Assembly (NCBI RefSeq): GCF_030546935.1
Contig: NZ_JAUOPH010000008.1
Span: 19,736 to 83,735, forward strand
DNA from: Marinobacter sp. 2_MG-2023
Lineage (GTDB): Bacteria; Pseudomonadota; Gammaproteobacteria; Pseudomonadales; Oleiphilaceae
DNA length: 64,000 bases
Direction of reading: 5' to 3'
Part shown: positions 45,816-54,721 of the stretch, piece after piece
Position numbering within the stretch: position 1 is the first letter of the stretch
How the letters are laid out: each line of letters opens with the position of its first letter
Notes under the pieces: generated by a model
The model's database searches: none
Seen by the model: only the letters and a program-made list of their open reading frames with translations
What the model was told of the DNA's origin: nothing
Position numbers and translations under genes: made by a program

Positions 45816-45842
45816 TCAAGTTATCGGATGTTCGGGCGATAA
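45816..45842 (+). promoter_or_regulatory. Sigma-28 (FliA) type promoter for the chemoreceptor gene
   Basis: TCAAGTTA (45816-45823), a spacer of exactly 11 bases and GGCGATAA (45835-45842) match the flagellar consensus TAAAGTTT-N11-GCCGATAA at 6 of 8 and 7 of 8 positions. It lies 48 bases before the start codon of a chemoreceptor gene, the class expected under FliA control. Confidence 0.65.
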
Positions 45843-45889
45843 AAAAAGAACGTTAGTTCAGTTGTTGACGTTTCAAAGAGAGGGCCGAT

Positions 45890-47920
45890 GTGAAGCAACT
45901 CATTAATCCTGCCGTAGCACTGATGAACCGATTGCCGATGCTGTACAAGTTCAGCCTTATCAGTGTTCTGTTTCTTCTGCCGATTGGTGGGTTGTCCTGG
46001 TTAGTAATGACTGAGCTCAACCGCTCGGTTGCGACAATGACTCGCGGTGTAGAAGGCCTGGAGCAATTGCGTCAGATTGATCATCTTGTAGATGCATCCA
46101 TGGACTACCGGGACTATCGCGCACCGGCGGTGGCTAAAAATGAAGACACCCTCATGGTCCGCTCAGATGAGGCAGCTGAAGATATTGCCTCCATTCTTGA
46201 TAGCCTGGCGGCAGAGCCACGCTCGTTTGACGCGTCCGGGGCCTGGGCGGACCAGGTTGAGGCGCTACGGGATGACTGGCAAAGACTCCGTGCGGATGAC
46301 AACTACCAGACCAACTTTGATCCTCAGTTCAAGTACTATCAGGAGTTTGTCCAGAAAGTTTTGGCACTCCTTCCCGCCACCATCGAAACCTCCGGGCTGG
46401 GCCACGGTGTATCGAGAGAGAACCTGCTTATTCTCGGGTTGATTCGCCAAACGCTGCCGGAAGCGCGCAGCGTGATCGGACAGGCCCGCTCCTATGGACT
46501 CTACGCATTGGTTGAAGGGCAGGTTGGTTATGCTCTTAGCGAAACTTTCAATGAGATTTATGACGGCCTCACCAACCGCAGCTCGCTCCTTTCTCCAGCT
46601 CTGACACTTGCTGCCGACGCATCTCCCGCACTGAACGCTGGCGCAGGCGATACGTTTCGAAAGGTTGATGAGAGCCTGTTGAACGTCCGCGAACTGCTTG
46701 ATGTGAATATTATTACGCCCATGCGACTGGAGATGTCCTGGCAGGAGTATGACTCGCGTATCGTTGCGCAGTTGGTGGGTTTTGGCGAGCTGAAATCCGC
46801 TGCGTTTGATGTGATAGAAAATAACCTGAATGCCAGCCTGGAACAGGAAGTCAGCCAGCGTCGCCTGATTGTGGTGGCGTTGATAGTGGTTCTGCTTATC
46901 GTTGTGTATCTCTATATCGGCTTTTTCATGTCTGTGCGCACGGCGATCAACCGGTTCAGTGAAGCAGCACGTAAGGTTGCCGCAGGGGATATGACCACCC
47001 GGATTTCACTTGATAACCGCGACGAACTTGGTGAACTGACCGGTGAATTCAACAACATGACGGATCGAATGGCTGACCTGATACGATCTGTAGGTCAGAC
47101 GACCTCAGATGTTGACCAGCAGGCTGCGCGAGTCAAGGATACGGCCGCCTCCAACAGTGAGGCCGTGGCACGTCAAATGTCGGAGAGTGGCCAGATTAAT
47201 GAAGCCATGAGCCAGATGGTTGAAGCTGTGAACGAGGTGACGGAAAGCGCCCATCGAGTTGCAGACAGTGCGTCAGCGGCTGAACAGGACACAGAAACCG
47301 GCCGCGGCGTCGTCTCGGATACCGTGGAAACCATCAACCGGCTGGCCACCGAAATTTCCAGTGCGGTGGATGTGATTAACCGGGTTAGCGAAGACAGCGA
47401 CAACATCAGCCAGGTGCTGGTGGAGATCAAGGCAATAGCGGGACAGACCAACCTGCTGGCGCTCAACGCCGCGATTGAAGCGGCCCGGGCGGGTGAGCAT
47501 GGGCGCGGGTTTGCGGTGGTTGCCGATGAAGTACGATCCTTGTCCCAGCGCACTCACAAGTCCACTGAAGAAATCGAGGGTATGATTTCCCAGCTCCAGA
47601 GCGGCGTGAAGGATGCTGTAGCGGCCATGACCAATAGCCGCGACGTCACCCAGACAACTGTCGAGAAATCCGGCGAAGTAACGGAAGCACTGAGCCGGAT
47701 TGCCAAGGGTATTTCGGTCATCGTGGACATGAGTCATCAGATTGCCCAGGCTGCTGAAGAGCAATCAGCGGTCTCTAAAGATGTGAATGCCAGTGTGGCC
47801 CACATTGGTGAGCTGGGTACATCGACGGCGGCTAATGCCGAAGAAACGCTGGCCTCATCGCGGCAGATGTCCGAGTTGACGGCTTCACTGCAGAGACTTG
47901 TTGAGGCGTTTAAAGTCTGA
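45890..47920 (+). CDS. Methyl-accepting chemotaxis protein
   Basis: Membrane chemoreceptor of 676 residues. The first membrane helix is at about residues 20-40. A long sensor region of about 280 residues follows, resembling neither Cache nor four-helix domains clearly enough to name. The second helix is at about 326-346, then HAMP and the cytoplasmic signalling hairpin with the conserved tip [25 protein letters not shown] (in part). No C-terminal CheR pentapeptide is visible. The start is GTG at 45890, after GAGAGGG. It lies downstream of ampE under its own promoter. The ligand is unknown. Confidence 0.95.
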   Translation: MKQLINPAVALMNRLPMLYKFSLISVLFLLPIGGLSWLVMTELNRSVATMTRGVEGLEQLRQIDHLVDASMDYRDYRAPAVAKNEDTLMVRSDEAAEDIASILDSLAAEPRSFDASGAWADQVEALRDDWQRLRADDNYQTNFDPQFKYYQEFVQKVLALLPATIETSGLGHGVSRENLLILGLIRQTLPEARSVIGQARSYGLYALVEGQVGYALSETFNEIYDGLTNRSSLLSPALTLAADASPALNAGAGDTFRKVDESLLNVRELLDVNIITPMRLEMSWQEYDSRIVAQLVGFGELKSAAFDVIENNLNASLEQEVSQRRLIVVALIVVLLIVVYLYIGFFMSVRTAINRFSEAARKVAAGDMTTRISLDNRDELGELTGEFNNMTDRMADLIRSVGQTTSDVDQQAARVKDTAASNSEAVARQMSESGQINEAMSQMVEAVNEVTESAHRVADSASAAEQDTETGRGVVSDTVETINRLATEISSAVDVINRVSEDSDNISQVLVEIKAIAGQTNLLALNAAIEAARAGEHGRGFAVVADEVRSLSQRTHKSTEEIEGMISQLQSGVKDAVAAMTNSRDVTQTTVEKSGEVTEALSRIAKGISVIVDMSHQIAQAAEEQSAVSKDVNASVAHIGELGTSTAANAEETLASSRQMSELTASLQRLVEAFKV

Positions 47921-47932
47921 GTTGTTCAGACG

Positions 47933-48043
47933 GTCATGAGTGGCGCAAAGGCTCCAGAAACACGCTGTGAATACGTCCGTGTACGCTTGGCTTCGCCATC
48001 CATGGCTTCGCACAGTTTCTGGAGCCTTTGCGCCACCCACGAC
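47933..48043 (+). repeat. Palindromic element copy B (between convergent chemoreceptor and pduO-type genes)
   Basis: Arms of 29 bases (47933-47961 and 48015-48043) match at 27 positions around a 53-base core that is 51/53 identical to copy A. Only the inner GAAAC of the arms is shared with A. It fills most of the gap between two convergent genes and may mark both transcript ends. Confidence 0.87.
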
Positions 48044-48082
48044 CTGGTTATGGCGAACGAAATGTCACTCCCGGAGTAGTCG

Positions 48083-48640
48083 TTACATTCCTGATTTTTT
48101 TTGATCCCAAAGAATCTCTTCAGCGCCTCCCCGGCGCGCTAACACCCTCGAAGCTACAAACAACAGGTCTGATAGACGGTTAAGGTACTGGCGTGCCAGC
48201 AGGTTTATTGAATCCTCATGGCTGAGGGCGACCACCACACGCTCCGCGCGGCGGCAAACGGCACGGGCCAGGTGGCATTGGGCTGCAGCAGGACTGCCGC
48301 CAGGCAGGATGAAATTTTTCAGGGGCGGCAAGGGTTCGTTCATTTCATCCAGCAGGTTTTCCAGCCAACTGATGTGATCGTCGTTGATTGCCTTACTGCC
48401 AGGAATGGCAAACTCTCCGCCAAGATCAAACAGGTGATGTTGAATGCGGCGCAATGGCTCAAGCATTTCATCGTCGCTATCCAGAGTTTCAATCAGCAGG
48501 CCAATATGGCAATTCAGCTCATCGGCCATACCCATCGCCTCAACGCGCTGGGCATTTTTGGCAATGCGGTTGCCATCGGCCAGGCCGGTCGACCCGTCGT
48601 CACCGGTGCGGGTGTAAATCTTGGAAAGGCGATTGCCCAT
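48083..48640 (-). CDS. Cob(I)yrinic acid a,c-diamide adenosyltransferase, PduO type
   Basis: ATP:cob(I)alamin adenosyltransferase of 185 residues. The N-terminal nucleotide site KIYTRTGDDGSTGLADGNR and the helix with VEAMGMADELNCHIGLL, LPGGSPAAAQCHLARAVCRRAERVV (in part) are typical. CAGGAG precedes the ATG. No cobalamin riboswitch or other cob genes are visible, so it probably serves salvage or coenzyme regeneration. It is 38 bases after panE on the same strand. Confidence 0.95.
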   Translation of the reverse strand: MGNRLSKIYTRTGDDGSTGLADGNRIAKNAQRVEAMGMADELNCHIGLLIETLDSDDEMLEPLRRIQHHLFDLGGEFAIPGSKAINDDHISWLENLLDEMNEPLPPLKNFILPGGSPAAAQCHLARAVCRRAERVVVALSHEDSINLLARQYLNRLSDLLFVASRVLARRGGAEEILWDQKKSGM

Positions 48641-48678
48641 GAAGAGTGCTCCTGTTTAAAACCCATTTATTTAAAGCG

Positions 48679-49779
48679 TTACAAACCTTTTACTCGGTCG
48701 GTCAGCATTTGGTTTACCGGCGTGGCAATACCGTGGCGCTCTCCGCATTGCACAAGATAGCCATTGATAAAATCAATCTCGGTTTTACGCCCAGCTATAA
48801 CGTCTGCGCGCATGGACGAAGTGTTGCCGGCTGTATTTCTCGCCACTTTCTCAATACGCTCCCGAAGGACCAACGGCTCTACCGCCTCCGAGGTTTCGGC
48901 CTGCAGCAGAAGAGATATCTCTGAACAAAGCCCGTCAACATTCTGTTGATAGAGTGGCGAGCCCAGAATATCGCCATTAGGGCAGTCGAGCAGGGCGGTA
49001 AACGGATTGATCCCCGCATTAACCACCAGCTTCTGCCAAAGCCGTTGCAGAATCTTGTCCTCAGCATGAACCCGCAAACCAGTTGCGGCCAACTGTTGAA
49101 CAACATCTGTTACATGTTCAGCCGCAGAAGCAGTAAGTGCACCTACCCAGGTGTCACCAGCCCCGGCATGAACCAGCACATCCTGCGATGGCCGATTCGC
49201 CCCTTCGGTAGTGCTGGCCGCCAAAATCGGCCGTTGCGACCAGCGCTCAGCAACTGCTTGCTGGCTACCTAAGCCATTCTGAAACAAAACCACGGGAGTA
49301 TGTTCCGGAATATATGGTAGCCAGTCATTTAAAGCCGTAAGCGTATCTCCGGCTTTCGTTGTTACTACAAGCAGCTTTACGTTCTCAGTGGACTGGAGTG
49401 CTGGAATGGTAATAGGTTTTCGGGCTTGACCAGAACCCGGCGAAGCCTTCAGGAAGTCCCTCCCGAAACCTTGCGGAGCCATGGGTGGAGTGCGAAGCAC
49501 TTCACGGGCAAGCCATGGACGGCTTGCCCTGGACCTTTGGCGCGACGCAGGAGCATTAGCGCCAAAGGGCGGAGCAGAGTTTACAAGGATGTATTCACAG
49601 CGTGTTTCGGGAGGAACTTCCTGAAGGCTGAAGCTTCTCCGAAGTTCACCACCAGAGAGCCGAGGCAAAAAGCCGCATTGGCCAGACGGCAAAAGGGCGG
49701 CCCAAAGCCGCCCCAAAGAACCCGCTCCAAGAATGGCAATCAACCCGCCACTCCCGGAACGCTCATCCGCAGACACCAT
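48679..49779 (-). CDS. panE: 2-dehydropantoate 2-reductase family protein with in-frame palindromic element
   Basis: NADPH-dependent ketopantoate reductase family, pantothenate pathway. The 366 residues exceed the usual 290-310. The cofactor loop ILGAGSLGRLWAALL, TTKAGD, the catalytic lysine in LWQKLVVNAGINP and the TEIDFINGYL segment are all intact. Residues 51-112 are encoded by a 186-base palindromic element (49444-49629) with no stop or frame change, which accounts for the excess length. Without it the protein would be 304 residues. The gene starts two bases after the valS stop, so it is cotranscribed with valS. Activity of the product is uncertain. Confidence 0.88.
   Translation of the reverse strand: MVSADERSGSGGLIAILGAGSLGRLWAALLPSGQCGFLPRLSGGELRRSFSLQEVPPETRCEYILVNSAPPFGANAPASRQRSRASRPWLAREVLRTPPMAPQGFGRDFLKASPGSGQARKPITIPALQSTENVKLLVVTTKAGDTLTALNDWLPYIPEHTPVVLFQNGLGSQQAVAERWSQRPILAASTTEGANRPSQDVLVHAGAGDTWVGALTASAAEHVTDVVQQLAATGLRVHAEDKILQRLWQKLVVNAGINPFTALLDCPNGDILGSPLYQQNVDGLCSEISLLLQAETSEAVEPLVLRERIEKVARNTAGNTSSMRADVIAGRKTEIDFINGYLVQCGERHGIATPVNQMLTDRVKGL
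49444..49629 (-). repeat. Palindromic element copy E, long form, inside panE
   Basis: Arms of 26 bases (49444-49469 and 49604-49629) match at 25 positions. The 134-base core, read on the minus strand, begins ACGCTGTGAATACATCC like copies A and B and ends near CCATGGCTCCGCAAG, similar to their ends. The extra middle contains two further hairpins: GGGCAAGCC/GGCTTGCCC and TTTGGCGC/GCGCCAAA. Its total length, 186 bases, is 62 codons. It is read through in the panE frame from the first arm base to the last. Confidence 0.85.
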
Positions 49780-49781
49780 GC

Positions 49782-52634
49782 TTACATGGCCTCAATGTCT
49801 GCGCGCTGTTGCTGCAACCGGCTCTGGTTACCCTGAGCTTCAGCCAGCTTCTCCTGCTCCTTGGCGACAACCTCCGCCGGCGCCTTGGCAGTGAACTTCT
49901 CGTTCCCCAGCTTGCCCTCCAGTCGCGCGATTTCCTTCTGCAGGCGCTCCAGCTCCTTGTCCAGCCGCTTCAGCTCCGCATCTTTATCGATCAGGCCGGC
50001 CATAGGCACCAAGACTTCCATATCGCCAACCAACTGGGTGGCACACATGGGCGCATTATCACCCTCAAACCACTCCAGACTCTCCAGCTTGGCCAGCGAA
50101 CTGAGGAACTGACGGTTTTCATTCATGCGGCGCTGACCGTCAGCACTGTTCCCACGGAACAGAACCGGAATCTTTTTCGCCGGCGAAATGTTCATCTCAC
50201 CGCGAATGTTACGCACGGCCACGATCACACCCTTCAGCCACTCAATGTCTTCGACCGCTTTCGCATCGTGCTTGCTCGCATCCACCTGCGGGAACGGCTG
50301 CAGCATAATGCTGTCACCGGATTTGCCAGCAAGTGGCGCAATGCGCTGCCAGATTTCTTCCGTGATAAACGGCATGATCGGGTGCGCCAGGCGCAAGACG
50401 GTTTCCAGCACGCGCACCAGAGTACGCCGAGTGCCGCGTTTGGCTTCGGCAGTGGCGTTATCGTCGCTCAGGGAAGGCTTGGATAGCTCAAGATACCAGT
50501 CGCAGTACTCATTCCAGATGAACTCATACAAAGCGTGGGAAGCCAGATCGAAACGGTATTGATCCAGATGACGGGTCACATCCTGCTCGCACTGCTGCAA
50601 AGCGCTGATGATCCAGCGGTCAGCCAGTGATAAGTCAACGGCTTCCCCATCCACACCGCAGTCTTCACCTTCGGTGTTCATCAGTACGTAACGGGCAGCG
50701 TTCCACAGTTTGTTGCAGAAGTTGCGGTAGCCTTCCAGACGTTTCATGTCCCAGTTAATATCACGGCCTGTAGTGGCCATGGCCGCCAGCGTAAAGCGCA
50801 AAGCATCAGTGCCGTGAGCAGAAATACCTTCCGGAAATTCCTTCTCGGTTTGCTTGGCAATTTTCTTGGCCAGCTTGGGCTGCATCAGGTTGCCGGTTCG
50901 CTTCTCAAGCAGCGGTGCCAGATCGATGCCGTCAATCATGTCCAACGGGTCAATTACGTTGCCCTTGGACTTGGACATCTTGTCGCCATGCTCGTCACGG
51001 ATCAGGCCGGTAACGTAAACGGTTTTGAATGGAACCTGAGGCGTGCCGTCTTCATTTTTCATGAAGTGCATGGTCATCATGATCATTCGGGCAACCCAGA
51101 AGAAAATGATGTCAAAACCGGTCACCAGGACATCGGTAGGGTGGAACGTCTTCAGGCGCTCAGTGATTTCCGGCCAGCCCAGTGTGCCGAAGGTCCAAAG
51201 TGCCGAGCTGAACCAGGTGTCCAGTACGTCGTCGTCCTGCTTCAATACAAAATCTGCTGCCAGGTTGTGCTTCTGACGTACTTCATCTTCGCTGCGGCCA
51301 ACGTAGATGTTGCCTTCGGCGTCGTACCAGGCTGGAATGCGGTGGCCCCACCATAACTGGCGAGAAATACACCAGTCCTGAATGTCACGCATCCAGGAGA
51401 AATACATGTTTTCGTACTGCTTGGGCACAAACTGGATACGACCATCTTCCACGGCTTCGATGGCTGGTTTGGCCAGTTCTTTCGCATCTGCAAACCATTG
51501 GTCGGTCAGCATTGGCTCAATGATCAGGCCAGAGCGGTCGCCACGGGGAACACTCAGTACGTGATCTTCCACTTGCTGAACCAGCCCTGCGGCTTCCATG
51601 TCAGCAACGACCTGTTTGCGCGCGTCCTCACGGGTCAGGCCTGCGTACGCTTGAGGCAGGGTGCCATCCAATTCTGTGTTTTCGGTTCCGTCACTGTTGA
51701 ATACTTCTGCCTGTTCCCGAACGTTTGCATCCTGGGTCAGCACGTTCATCATTGGCAGGTTGTTGCGCTTGCCCACGGCGTAGTCGTTGAAATCGTGAGC
51801 CGGGGTAATCTTGACGCAACCTGAGCCTTTTTCCGGGTCGGCATGGTGATCTGCAATCACCGGAATGCGACGGTTTACCAGCGGCAGCATCACGAACTTG
51901 CCAATCAGGTGCTGATAGCGCTCGTCATCCGGGTGGACGGCTACTGCGGTATCGCCCAGCATGGTTTCCGGCCGGGTGGTGGCGACCACGAGATAATCTT
52001 TACCGTCTTGAGTCTTGGCGCCATCGGCCAGAGGGTAACGCAGGTGCCAGAAAAAGCCTTTTTCTTCCTTGTTCTCTACTTCCAGGTCGGAAATGGCGGT
52101 ATGCAGTTTCGGATCCCAGTTCACCAGGCGTTTGCCGCGGTAAACCAGGCCGTCTTCGTACAGGCGGATAAACACTTCCTGTACGGCTTTGTAGAAGCCG
52201 TCATCCATGGTGAAGCGTTCGGTGTCCCAATCCACCGAGTTGCCGAGCCGGCGCATCTGGCTGGTAATAGTGCCGCCAGATTCTTCTTTCCATTCCCAGA
52301 TGCGCTTGATGAACTCATCGCGGCCCAGATCGTGGCGGGTTTTGCCTTCTTCCGCAGCAAGTTTGCGCTCAACCACCATTTGGGTAGCGATGCCTGCGTG
52401 GTCACTGCCTACCTGCCACAGGGTGTTGTGACCCTGCATACGCTTGTAGCGGGTGAGGGTGTCCATGATGGTGTGCTGGAAGGCGTGGCCCATGTGCAGG
52501 CTGCCGGTCACATTGGGTGGTGGGATGGCGATGCTGTAGGACTCGCCCTCTCCGCTGGGGCGGAAGTACCCTTTGGATTCCCAGTTTTCGTACCACTGGC
52601 GCTCAATGTTTTCTGGCTGGTAGGTTTTTTCCAT
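49782..52634 (-). CDS. valS: Valine--tRNA ligase
   Basis: Class I synthetase of 950 residues. It shows the HIGH motif region [17 protein letters not shown], the editing (CP1) domain with [15 protein letters not shown], the KMSKS loop ([13 protein letters not shown]), an anticodon-binding domain and the C-terminal coiled-coil arm ([20 protein letters not shown]). It is followed by panE with a 2-base gap. In relatives holC and pepA lie upstream of valS; here the M48-pilin gene sits between them on the other strand. Confidence 0.97.
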   Translation of the reverse strand: MEKTYQPENIERQWYENWESKGYFRPSGEGESYSIAIPPPNVTGSLHMGHAFQHTIMDTLTRYKRMQGHNTLWQVGSDHAGIATQMVVERKLAAEEGKTRHDLGRDEFIKRIWEWKEESGGTITSQMRRLGNSVDWDTERFTMDDGFYKAVQEVFIRLYEDGLVYRGKRLVNWDPKLHTAISDLEVENKEEKGFFWHLRYPLADGAKTQDGKDYLVVATTRPETMLGDTAVAVHPDDERYQHLIGKFVMLPLVNRRIPVIADHHADPEKGSGCVKITPAHDFNDYAVGKRNNLPMMNVLTQDANVREQAEVFNSDGTENTELDGTLPQAYAGLTREDARKQVVADMEAAGLVQQVEDHVLSVPRGDRSGLIIEPMLTDQWFADAKELAKPAIEAVEDGRIQFVPKQYENMYFSWMRDIQDWCISRQLWWGHRIPAWYDAEGNIYVGRSEDEVRQKHNLAADFVLKQDDDVLDTWFSSALWTFGTLGWPEITERLKTFHPTDVLVTGFDIIFFWVARMIMMTMHFMKNEDGTPQVPFKTVYVTGLIRDEHGDKMSKSKGNVIDPLDMIDGIDLAPLLEKRTGNLMQPKLAKKIAKQTEKEFPEGISAHGTDALRFTLAAMATTGRDINWDMKRLEGYRNFCNKLWNAARYVLMNTEGEDCGVDGEAVDLSLADRWIISALQQCEQDVTRHLDQYRFDLASHALYEFIWNEYCDWYLELSKPSLSDDNATAEAKRGTRRTLVRVLETVLRLAHPIMPFITEEIWQRIAPLAGKSGDSIMLQPFPQVDASKHDAKAVEDIEWLKGVIVAVRNIRGEMNISPAKKIPVLFRGNSADGQRRMNENRQFLSSLAKLESLEWFEGDNAPMCATQLVGDMEVLVPMAGLIDKDAELKRLDKELERLQKEIARLEGKLGNEKFTAKAPAEVVAKEQEKLAEAQGNQSRLQQQRADIEAM

Positions 52635-52917
52635 GGGTTTTTCTAGCGACCGTTTGATTGATTCACAAGGGGAAATTAAGACGCTGGATTATACATGGTC
52701 GCTTGCCTTCGAGCCATGGAGGTCGGCTTCGGCAGGCTGTGTCCCACCTTCGGGTATGTGAAGCCGACATGTAGTCGTGGAAGATGTTCGCTGTTTTTCT
52801 CTATAATCGCCGGCTTTGCTGCGTGGGTGCGCCTCAATAAACCTCAGTCATAATTGGCTCAGGTCTTTCGCTGTGCACTCGCCGGTCACTCTGTAAGCAT
52901 CTTAACGAGGGGATACC

Positions 52918-54129
52918 ATGGATTTGGTTTACAAGAACGAGAAGCCGTTGCTCAAGATAGCGGTCGTGTTTTCAGCGATTGTCTGGCTTGCATTGGTTGT
53001 CGGGACGTTCGGGATTTTGTTGTTGTACTTGCTCTTGGGCTATGTGTTTTTTCTGTTTGCACATTCGGCATTTATCTCCCACCTGAAAGGCTCAGGTGTG
53101 CGCATCAGCCAGGATCAGTATCCAGATCTCTATGAGCGGCTTGTTCGTTGTTCTGAAAAAGTTGGCGTTACAGAATTGCCTGAAGCATACCTGCTTCGCA
53201 CCGATTTCTTTAACGCACTGGCCACCAAGTTTCTCGGTCGTCACTTTGTGGTGTTGTTTACCGATGTGATTGATGCCCTGGAAGATCAACCGGGTGCGGT
53301 CGACTTCTATATTGGCCATGAACTTGGCCACATACACCGCAAACATCTTTCTTGGCGCGCGTTTGTCATGCCCGGCTCGCTTTTGCCTGTGGTTGGGCCG
53401 GCTTTGCGCCGCGCAGAGGAGTACACCTGTGATCGCTACGGCGTTGCCTGTTGCCAGTCTTCAGAGGATATCAAGGCCGCCATAGCGGCAATCGCTGCAG
53501 GGGATACCCGCTGGAAGACCATCAATGTGGATGCTTACCTCAGTCAGATTCAGGCAACCAGTGGGTTCTGGATGTCGTTCAACGAACTGACCGGCGACTA
53601 TCCGTGGCTGACAAAACGCATGGCGACCGCTTTGGCACTGACACAAGGCAGGGAGGTCAAGCATCCTCGCCGCAGTATCGGCGCCTGGGTGCTATCGATG
53701 TTTGTGCCCCGGTTGGGTGGTGGTGCTGGCGGAGCTGCATCCCTGTTGGTAACTGTCGCGATCATCGGTGTGCTGGCTGCCGTGGCAATTCCTGCTTACC
53801 AGCAGTATGTCGAAAGGGCACGTTATTCGGCTGCATATTCTATGGCTCAGGAAACCCAGGCTCGAGTCACCTCCTACGCCAATGAAAACCAGGCTTGGCC
53901 GCTAACCATGCAAGAGCTGGGCTATCCGGAGCTGACATTGGAGAATGACGTTCAGAACTATACGATTGATGTATATGAAGAGGGCGTGATCGGGGTCGAA
54001 ATGGGCGTGGACAATTCCGGAGAGCCCAAATATATCGTACTTGAACCTGCCGTCGATGAAGGCGAGATCAGTTGGATCTGTTACGGTCAGAATGTAAACG
54101 AAAAGCACTTGCCAGCGAATTGTCGTTAA
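52918..54129 (+). CDS. M48-family metallopeptidase fused to type IV pilin-like domain
   Basis: Protein of 403 residues. Two membrane segments lie at about 14-50. The zinc peptidase motif is HELGH at 134-138, with the third ligand in EEYTCD near 168. Near 271-298 a pilin-like hydrophobic helix appears (SLLVTVAIIGVLAAVAIPAYQQY). A C-terminal domain of about 105 residues follows, with a cysteine pair (388 and 402) as in the pilin D-loop. The helix lacks the usual G|FTLIE cleavage site, having a Gly-rich lead instead. It stands alone between divergent valS and convergent holC. Substrate and location of the pilin domain are unknown. Confidence 0.88.
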   Translation: MDLVYKNEKPLLKIAVVFSAIVWLALVVGTFGILLLYLLLGYVFFLFAHSAFISHLKGSGVRISQDQYPDLYERLVRCSEKVGVTELPEAYLLRTDFFNALATKFLGRHFVVLFTDVIDALEDQPGAVDFYIGHELGHIHRKHLSWRAFVMPGSLLPVVGPALRRAEEYTCDRYGVACCQSSEDIKAAIAAIAAGDTRWKTINVDAYLSQIQATSGFWMSFNELTGDYPWLTKRMATALALTQGREVKHPRRSIGAWVLSMFVPRLGGGAGGAASLLVTVAIIGVLAAVAIPAYQQYVERARYSAAYSMAQETQARVTSYANENQAWPLTMQELGYPELTLENDVQNYTIDVYEEGVIGVEMGVDNSGEPKYIVLEPAVDEGEISWICYGQNVNEKHLPANCR

Positions 54130-54172
54130 TATCGTTGCATGCGCAAACTGGAAGCTCTAATCCAGCGCTGTC

Positions 54173-54213
54173 CAAGTGTATGATCACGATCGCGATCGTT
54201 GATCATACACTTG
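54173..54213. repeat. 41-base near-perfect palindrome at the 3' end of holC
   Basis: Twenty bases on each side are complementary, with one extra T at 54200 and no loop; the centre is TCGCGA. It contains four GATC sites within 23 bases. The last codons and TGA of holC lie in its left half. It stands between the convergent M48-pilin gene (stop at 54129) and holC. No T-run follows on either side, so it is not a standard intrinsic terminator. It shares no sequence with the five-copy element family. Confidence 0.8.
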
Positions 54214-54702
54214 AGCCTCGACACCTAAAGCGCGCAACTGCCTGAAATGCGCCCGCGCCTGATTCAGAACATTCGGGTCGTTATGAGCAACCAGCGCAAG
54301 CCTTTTGAACCGGTCTGCATTCGCCGGCAAGGCTGCTGAAAGAATGATCACGGTGTCCCAGTCTTCCGGAGCGGGCGGATAGAGCAGAATACCGACGGGG
54401 TCGGAACAGGTGGTGGTGGAATCCTTTGCAATGCTGTGGGGGATGAACGCGTCTGGGCTGATGTTCCAGAGTAGGTCGTCCAGTTCTTCGGCTTGTTGCT
54501 GGGTGTCGCACACAATGCACACCCGATCGCCCTGTTCCCAGGCTTTATTTACAAGCTTGGTAGCGTGCAGGTTGCGGGCGGTAGGGGTGTCTTGCAGGAG
54601 TATATGGAACCAGTACCGCTGGTTTTTATCCTCCTGTCCCGTTGCCTGCCGGGAGGCACCGGCAGCATCGCTGCCGGTTTGTGTTGCCGGATTACCGTTC
54701 AT
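54184..54702 (-). CDS. holC: DNA polymerase III subunit chi
   Basis: Clamp-loader accessory protein that binds SSB. The protein has 172 residues, compared with about 140-150 usually. The core (WFHILLQDTPTARNLHATKLVNKAWEQGDRV in part, then DAFIPHSI, PVGILLYPPAPEDWDTVIILS) matches HolC. The first 28 residues form a polar extension with no alternative start codon. That stretch holds a small perfect hairpin (54658-54678). The C-terminal codons lie in the 41-base palindrome. It follows pepA by 19 bases, the usual pepA-holC order. Confidence 0.9.
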   Translation of the reverse strand: MNGNPATQTGSDAAGASRQATGQEDKNQRYWFHILLQDTPTARNLHATKLVNKAWEQGDRVCIVCDTQQQAEELDDLLWNISPDAFIPHSIAKDSTTTCSDPVGILLYPPAPEDWDTVIILSAALPANADRFKRLALVAHNDPNVLNQARAHFRQLRALGVEAQVYDQRSRS

Positions 54703-54721
54703 AGTTTTCCGTTAGCTTCCA

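Noticed and set aside
48641..48678. Cobalamin riboswitch before the adenosyltransferase gene
   Set aside because: The gap to panE is 38 bases, too short for the aptamer, and no B12-box is seen.
49426..49836. Plus-strand frame of 136 codons across the panE element
   Set aside because: It arises from the palindromic element and antisense panE/valS sequence; no protein-like features.
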